A stretch of DNA of 43,328 bases from Candidatus Hydrogenedentota bacterium (GTDB taxonomy: Bacteria > Hydrogenedentota > Hydrogenedentia > Hydrogenedentales > CAITNO01): positions 1 through 43,328 of the forward strand of contig JAAYBR010000096.1 in the NCBI GenBank assembly GCA_012730045.1, written 5' to 3'. Every line of letters begins with the position of its first letter. Position 1 is the stretch's first letter. Shown here one piece after another: positions 40,141-43,328 of the stretch. The notes below the pieces were generated by a model. It was not told the DNA's origin and did not search any database. It saw only the letters and a list, made by a program, of their open reading frames with translations. The translations under genes and the position numbers were made by a program.

Positions 40141-42759
40141 TCACGCCACGCCGTCCAGCAGCAGGCAACGGACCTGTTCGGGCGGCAGTTCCAGCAGAAA
40201 GCCCCGCCGGGGCACGGTGCGGATGACGCCGCGCCAGTCCCCCGCCGCCGCGGCGATCCGCTTGAGCAGCATGTTCTTCTGGAAGTGCATCTGGTTGTCC
40301 TCCACCACCGCGTCCCCCCACACCTCGCCGTAGAGCCGGTCGTAGGGCACGCACTCGCCCGGGGCCGCCGCCAGCGCGCGGATGAGCCGGTACTGCTTGT
40401 CCTGAAGGAGCACGACCCGGCCGCGGATGCGGATTTCCCCCGGCCGCCGGTCGTCCACCACCAGCACGGCCTCCGGGGGGGCCGTCTCCGGCGCGGCGGA
40501 TTCGGGGGTGCCCGCCCATTTGCGCAGGGCCGCCGCCTGCGCCGGGTTCAGCAGCCGCCCCAGCGCCTCGTCGGACACGGCATGCACCGCCTCCGGCGTG
40601 GTCAGCCCGGCGGCGCCCAGCGCGAGAAGCGCGGCGCGGTCCAGCGGCGCGCCCACCCCGCGCGCGAGGGCCAGCGCGGCGTCCCCCACGCCGCGCGCCA
40701 GCCGCGCGGACAGGCCGTCGAGCCGGTCCACCAGCGCCTGCGGCGCGGCGAGGGCGTCGGCCAGGCCCGCGGCGGCGTCGGCCAGCCAGGCGGCCTGCTC
40801 CGCCGACGCGAGCACCTGCCCCGCCGTGGTCTCCAGGGCCTCCTCGATGTCCGCGAGGGACGTTTCGCGCAGCCACTCGTCGAGCATGAGGGCGGCCTTC
40901 ACGGCGCGCACCTCGTCAAAAAACGGCGTGAGGCGGCAGGACCGCAGGCGGTTGAGCGGCGTGTCGGCCTGCATCTCCTGCGAGGCCGCCGCGCACTTGA
41001 TCCGTCCCGGATAGTCGGCGTGCTCGTACTCCCGCGCCGTGAGGGTCACATGCAGCATGCGGCCCTCCGCCGTCAATCCCGCCGCCAGCAGGAAGTCGAG
41101 GTCAAGCCAGGTCCGGTCGCCGGACAGGCGCACCCACCGGCGCAGCGCGTCCGCCGTGGCCAGGCTGATCCCCCGCGCCGCCGTCACCCGCCCGAAGGGC
41201 GTGGTCTCCAGGGGCGTCTCCCGCGAAAAGGCCGCGTCCGCCGCCGCGCGGCCCTCCCCGGCGGCCGTCCGCAGCGCCCCCGCCTCCATGCAGCGCCGCA
41301 CGGCGTTTTCCACGCGGAACCCCAGCTCCTCCGGACGCCGCTTCCCGGCCCAGGCCACCCGGGCCGCCAGGGTGCGCGCGAAAAAAGCCTCCAGTTCCGC
41401 GGCGGAACGGCACATCCGCGCGGCCACCAGCCGCAGGGAGAGGTCGTCCAGGGGCGCGCCGGCCAGCGGCGTCTCCAGCGCGGGCCGCGCCGCCTGCACA
41501 TAGCACCGCCACAGGCTCTCCTGGTCGAAGGGCGCCGCCGCCACCAGCACGGAGCGCCCGAAGGCGCGCCCCGCGCCGAAACGGCCCGCGCGGCCGCTCA
41601 TGTTCTCGTACTCGCCGTACTCGATGGGGGCGCGCCAGGGCAGCTCGAAGCGGGGGTGGTAAATCCACTTGTCCGCGCTGAGGAACACGTTGGCCGCGGG
41701 CAGGTTCATCCCCGCCGCCAGCGTGCCGGTGGACACGAGGATGCGCGCCTCCCCGGAGCGGAAGGCCGCCTCCACCACCCGGCGCTCGGCGGGCGTCAGG
41801 TCCGTGTTGTGGAAGGCGACCCCGCCGTTCAGCGTGTGGCGCAGCAGGTCGCGGCAGCGCGTGGGCTCCAGCGCGGACAGCGCCTCCTGCGCCGCAGGCG
41901 CGGCGGGCAGGCGCACCCGCCCCGCCAGCAGCTCCGCGCCCCGGCGCGCCTCGTATTTCGACTTCACAAAGACCAGGCAGCCCTCCCCCGCCTCCGCCAG
42001 GGCGCGCACGTTCTGCGTGAGGGCCTCCCAGGTGGACGCGCCGGGCGTCTCCACCAGGCGCTCCTCGCCCTCCGACCGGTCGTTGTGCGTCCGGTACTTG
42101 TACACCCCGTCGTGCAGCACGCCGTAGCGCAGTTCCACGGGCCGCCGCTCCTCGCGCAGCAGCCGCGCCCCCAGCCACTCCGCCGCCCGGTCCGCCCCGC
42201 CCAGCGAGGCCGACAGGCCGATCACCCGCCGCCCCGACACCGCCAGGGCCGTCAGCAGCACCTCCGCCTCCGCGCCCCGGTCCGGGTCCGCCAGCAGGTC
42301 CATCTCGTCCGCCACCACCACCCCCAGCTCGTTCAGCCGCTCCGGCCGCGTGGTCAGCAGCTGGGCGAACTTCTCATACACCGCCACGGCCAGGTCGAAC
42401 CCGCCCCTGGAAAAGGCCTCGTCATGCTCGCGGTGGTCCCGCGACGAGACGATCACCCGGAGCCCCAGCGCGCCGTAGCGCTCGCGGAACAGGGTGAACT
42501 TCTCCTCCGCCAGCGCCTTCAGCGGCACCAGATACACCGCCTTGCCCCGGCTCATGGCCGCGTCCACCGCCGCCATCTCGCCGATGAAGGTCTTCCCCGA
42601 ACTCGTCGGCGCCTGCACCAGCAGGTTGCCCCCCCGGAACAGGTCATACTCCGTCACCGCCCGCGCCTGCAGCGGCAGCAGCCGCTCCCCCTGCGTCTCC
42701 CGCCACCGCGCCACCGCGCGTCCCGAAGCCCCGTATTCCGCCAGCCGCATCATGTCCAT
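40141..42759 (-). CDS. Hel308-like (Ski2-type) helicase with C-terminal OmpR/PhoB-type winged helix
   Basis: 872 aa. Helicase domain 1 has Walker A APTSSGKT (50-57) and DEMD (151-154) in place of the DExH box; domain 2 includes LVFVKSKYEARRG, STGTLAAGMNLPA and the motif VI region YENMSGRAGRFG. A winged-helix and helical-bundle region follows, then a helix-hairpin-helix-like segment (about 700-735). Residues about 772-858 match the response-regulator effector domain: L-Q-D-K-Q-Y-R-LIRALAAAPGECVPYDRLYGEVWG and IRTVPRRGFLLEL, the latter equivalent to the wing. This fusion is not a Hel308 architecture I know. ATG 42759 has GGAGGAT eight bases upstream. It is transcribed from a consensus promoter with a palindromic spacer. 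Confidence 0.88.
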   Translation of the reverse strand: MDMMRLAEYGASGRAVARWRETQGERLLPLQARAVTEYDLFRGGNLLVQAPTSSGKTFIGEMAAVDAAMSRGKAVYLVPLKALAEEKFTLFRERYGALGLRVIVSSRDHREHDEAFSRGGFDLAVAVYEKFAQLLTTRPERLNELGVVVADEMDLLADPDRGAEAEVLLTALAVSGRRVIGLSASLGGADRAAEWLGARLLREERRPVELRYGVLHDGVYKYRTHNDRSEGEERLVETPGASTWEALTQNVRALAEAGEGCLVFVKSKYEARRGAELLAGRVRLPAAPAAQEALSALEPTRCRDLLRHTLNGGVAFHNTDLTPAERRVVEAAFRSGEARILVSTGTLAAGMNLPAANVFLSADKWIYHPRFELPWRAPIEYGEYENMSGRAGRFGAGRAFGRSVLVAAAPFDQESLWRCYVQAARPALETPLAGAPLDDLSLRLVAARMCRSAAELEAFFARTLAARVAWAGKRRPEELGFRVENAVRRCMEAGALRTAAGEGRAAADAAFSRETPLETTPFGRVTAARGISLATADALRRWVRLSGDRTWLDLDFLLAAGLTAEGRMLHVTLTAREYEHADYPGRIKCAAASQEMQADTPLNRLRSCRLTPFFDEVRAVKAALMLDEWLRETSLADIEEALETTAGQVLASAEQAAWLADAAAGLADALAAPQALVDRLDGLSARLARGVGDAALALARGVGAPLDRAALLALGAAGLTTPEAVHAVSDEALGRLLNPAQAAALRKWAGTPESAAPETAPPEAVLVVDDRRPGEIRIRGRVVLLQDKQYRLIRALAAAPGECVPYDRLYGEVWGDAVVEDNQMHFQKNMLLKRIAAAAGDWRGVIRTVPRRGFLLELPPEQVRCLLLDGVA

Positions 42760-42809
42760 TGCACCATCCTCCAGAGCCGCCCGCACCCCGCGGCCGGCGT
42801 CCAAAGGGT

Positions 42810-42838
42810 AGTATACTGAAAATCCTTTCAGTTGTCAA
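42810..42838 (-). promoter_or_regulatory. Consensus promoter with palindromic spacer, Hel308-like gene
   Basis: On the minus strand TTGACA (42833-42838) and TATACT (42810-42815) are separated by exactly 17 bases. Sixteen of those spacer bases (42816-42831) form the perfect inverted repeat CTGAAA-N4-TTTCAG, filling the space between the boxes. This is a strong operator candidate: a bound dimer there would exclude RNA polymerase. The binding protein is unknown; the winged helix of the encoded protein is one possibility. Confidence 0.8.
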
Positions 42839-42893
42839 GAAGAATGCGCGGCCCAGAGTGCCGGACAGGAGGACAGCCGTCGTCTACGCTCCA

Positions 42894-42986
42894 GGGCGCA
42901 GCAAGCAGCGCCCCTGCAAGAGGATGGCCCGGTGTTTTCGTGTATGCCCGGGGCATGGGCTGGTAGAGGCGCTGCTTGCCGCGCCC
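42894..42986. repeat. Long imperfect inverted repeat A
   Basis: Two 39-nt arms (42894-42932 and 42948-42986) are inverted repeats matching at about 31 positions, the outer 19 nearly perfectly (GCAAGCAGCGCC is shared exactly). The loop is 15 bases. No open frame with protein character covers it. It could be a MITE, the remnant of an insertion element, or a structured RNA. Confidence 0.7.
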
Positions 42987-43033
42987 TCTTCATTTCACGG
43001 CGTGACCGTCTCACGCGCTAAAAAAAAGACAAG

Positions 43034-43105
43034 GCCGGCGGGACGCCGACGGTACGGAGGAGGCCTGCGGGGCGCGCTCCCGTACCGCAGGCATCCCGCC
43101 AGCCG
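43034..43105. repeat. Imperfect inverted repeat B
   Basis: Two 25-nt arms (43034-43058 and 43081-43105) match at about 21 positions in inverted orientation (GGCGGGA/TCCCGCC and CGGTACGG/CCGTACCG are exact). The loop is 22 bases. It lies 47 bases after repeat A in the 490-base gene-free end of the window (42839-43328), with no coding signal in between. Confidence 0.65.
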
Positions 43106-43223
43106 AGTCCCCTCCGTTCCCGCAGCGGCAACCGCGTCATGGCGAGCCCCAGACCGCCGAAGGCGGGAATGTTGTTGAAGAAAGGGCTCCTCTGGCCCCG
43201 CCCCCCCCCTGCCTCCGCACGCT

Positions 43224-43255
43224 TTATCGGTGTTCATCGGTGTTCATCGGTGGTT
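43224..43255. repeat. 10-nt-period tandem repeat, inverted copy of 7-38
   Basis: Exact reverse complement, over 32 bases, of the block at 7-38. The core unit here reads ATCGGTGTTC. The remaining 73 bases to the end of the window hold nothing I recognise. Confidence 0.85.
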
Positions 43256-43328
43256 CCCCCCTCCGGAACCACTCGCACAATAGGGGGGAGCCGCCAAGGC
43301 ATGCCTGCGCCCTTAGTCGCGTGCGGGG

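Noticed and set aside
40141-42759. Helicase as part of an anti-phage defence island
   Set aside because: No nuclease, methylase, toxin or other defence gene lies beside it; the ADP-ribosylglycohydrolase alone is not sufficient evidence.
39604-42819. Very long open frame on the plus strand opposite the Hel308-like gene (1071 aa)
   Set aside because: Arginine/proline/glutamine-rich translation without domains; a mirror of a GC-rich real gene on the other strand. Similar long mirror frames at 8219-10474 (-), 12134-14353 (+) and 21763-23661 (-) were rejected for the same reason.
7-43255. The whole window as a composite mobile element bounded by 32-bp inverted repeats
   Set aside because: The repeats are internally tandem and probably multi-copy, and the interior holds housekeeping genes (murI, tsaD, serC, sat) with no integrase or large transposase. 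A contig break at dispersed repeats explains it better.

Overview
The window is a 43.3 kb GC-rich (roughly two-thirds GC by eye) bacterial chromosomal segment, dense with genes on both strands. No tRNA, rRNA, CRISPR array, plasmid or phage genes were seen. Several traits point to a planctomycete-like lineage, with Candidatus Hydrogenedentota as my best guess: Tat-exported Gfo/Idh/MocA oxidoreductases and a Tat-exported sugar-phosphate isomerase-like protein, a sigma factor fused to carboxypeptidase-regulatory-like domains, a secreted GH20 hexosaminidase, a DUF4432 protein, and short-period dispersed intergenic repeats. The phylum is an inference; marker-gene phylogeny is needed to fix it.

Layout. 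1-195: tandem repeats. 196-1560 (-): Tat oxidoreductase. 1735-8091 (-): a nine-gene arsenic operon read from a near-consensus promoter (8121-8150), in the order arsR, ArsP-type permease, small thioredoxin-like protein, DGC-domain protein, ArsF-like/thioredoxin lipoprotein, CcdA-like membrane protein, arsC, arsM, acr3. 8306-11979 (+): acyl-CoA ligase, then two Tat-exported proteins. 11989-14095 (-): iorA/iorB, with iorA lacking its usual C-terminal ferredoxin domain. 14250-16133 (-): GH20 lipoprotein. 16272-18150: a RAYT (Y1 transposase-like) gene flanked by ~160-bp elements with 32-bp terminal inverted repeats, and an unidentified AT-richer gene. 18186-18668 (-): SHOCT membrane protein. 18955-22209 (+): the sigma factor fused to a membrane anchor and sensor-like region, ending in a strong terminator.

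22367-27814 (+): cell-envelope cluster (amidase, GerMN protein, murI, divergent polysaccharide deacetylase, tsaD) with overlapping stops and starts. 27910-30426 (+): DUF4432 mutarotase-like protein and a galactokinase, probably sugar use. 30451-31530 (-): secreted nucleoside-hydrolase-like protein. 31779-33830 (+): UvrD/Rep helicase. 34038-36868 (+): sat, a glycosyltransferase and a small lipoprotein. 36862-38834 (-): an SDR and serC, whose leader can form an interleaved pseudoknot-like fold. 39180-40136 (+): ADP-ribosylglycohydrolase. 40141-42759 (-): a Hel308-like helicase ending in an OmpR/PhoB-type winged helix, read from a consensus promoter whose spacer is a perfect palindrome. 42840-43328: no genes, but two long imperfect inverted repeats and a 32-bp copy of the repeat at the left end, inverted.

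The strongest candidates for under-described biology are: the ars operon with its apparent trans-membrane thiol relay; the membrane-tethered sigma factor with an internal ribosome-binding site; the RAYT and its element family; the helicase/winged-helix fusion with its palindromic promoter; and the serC leader.
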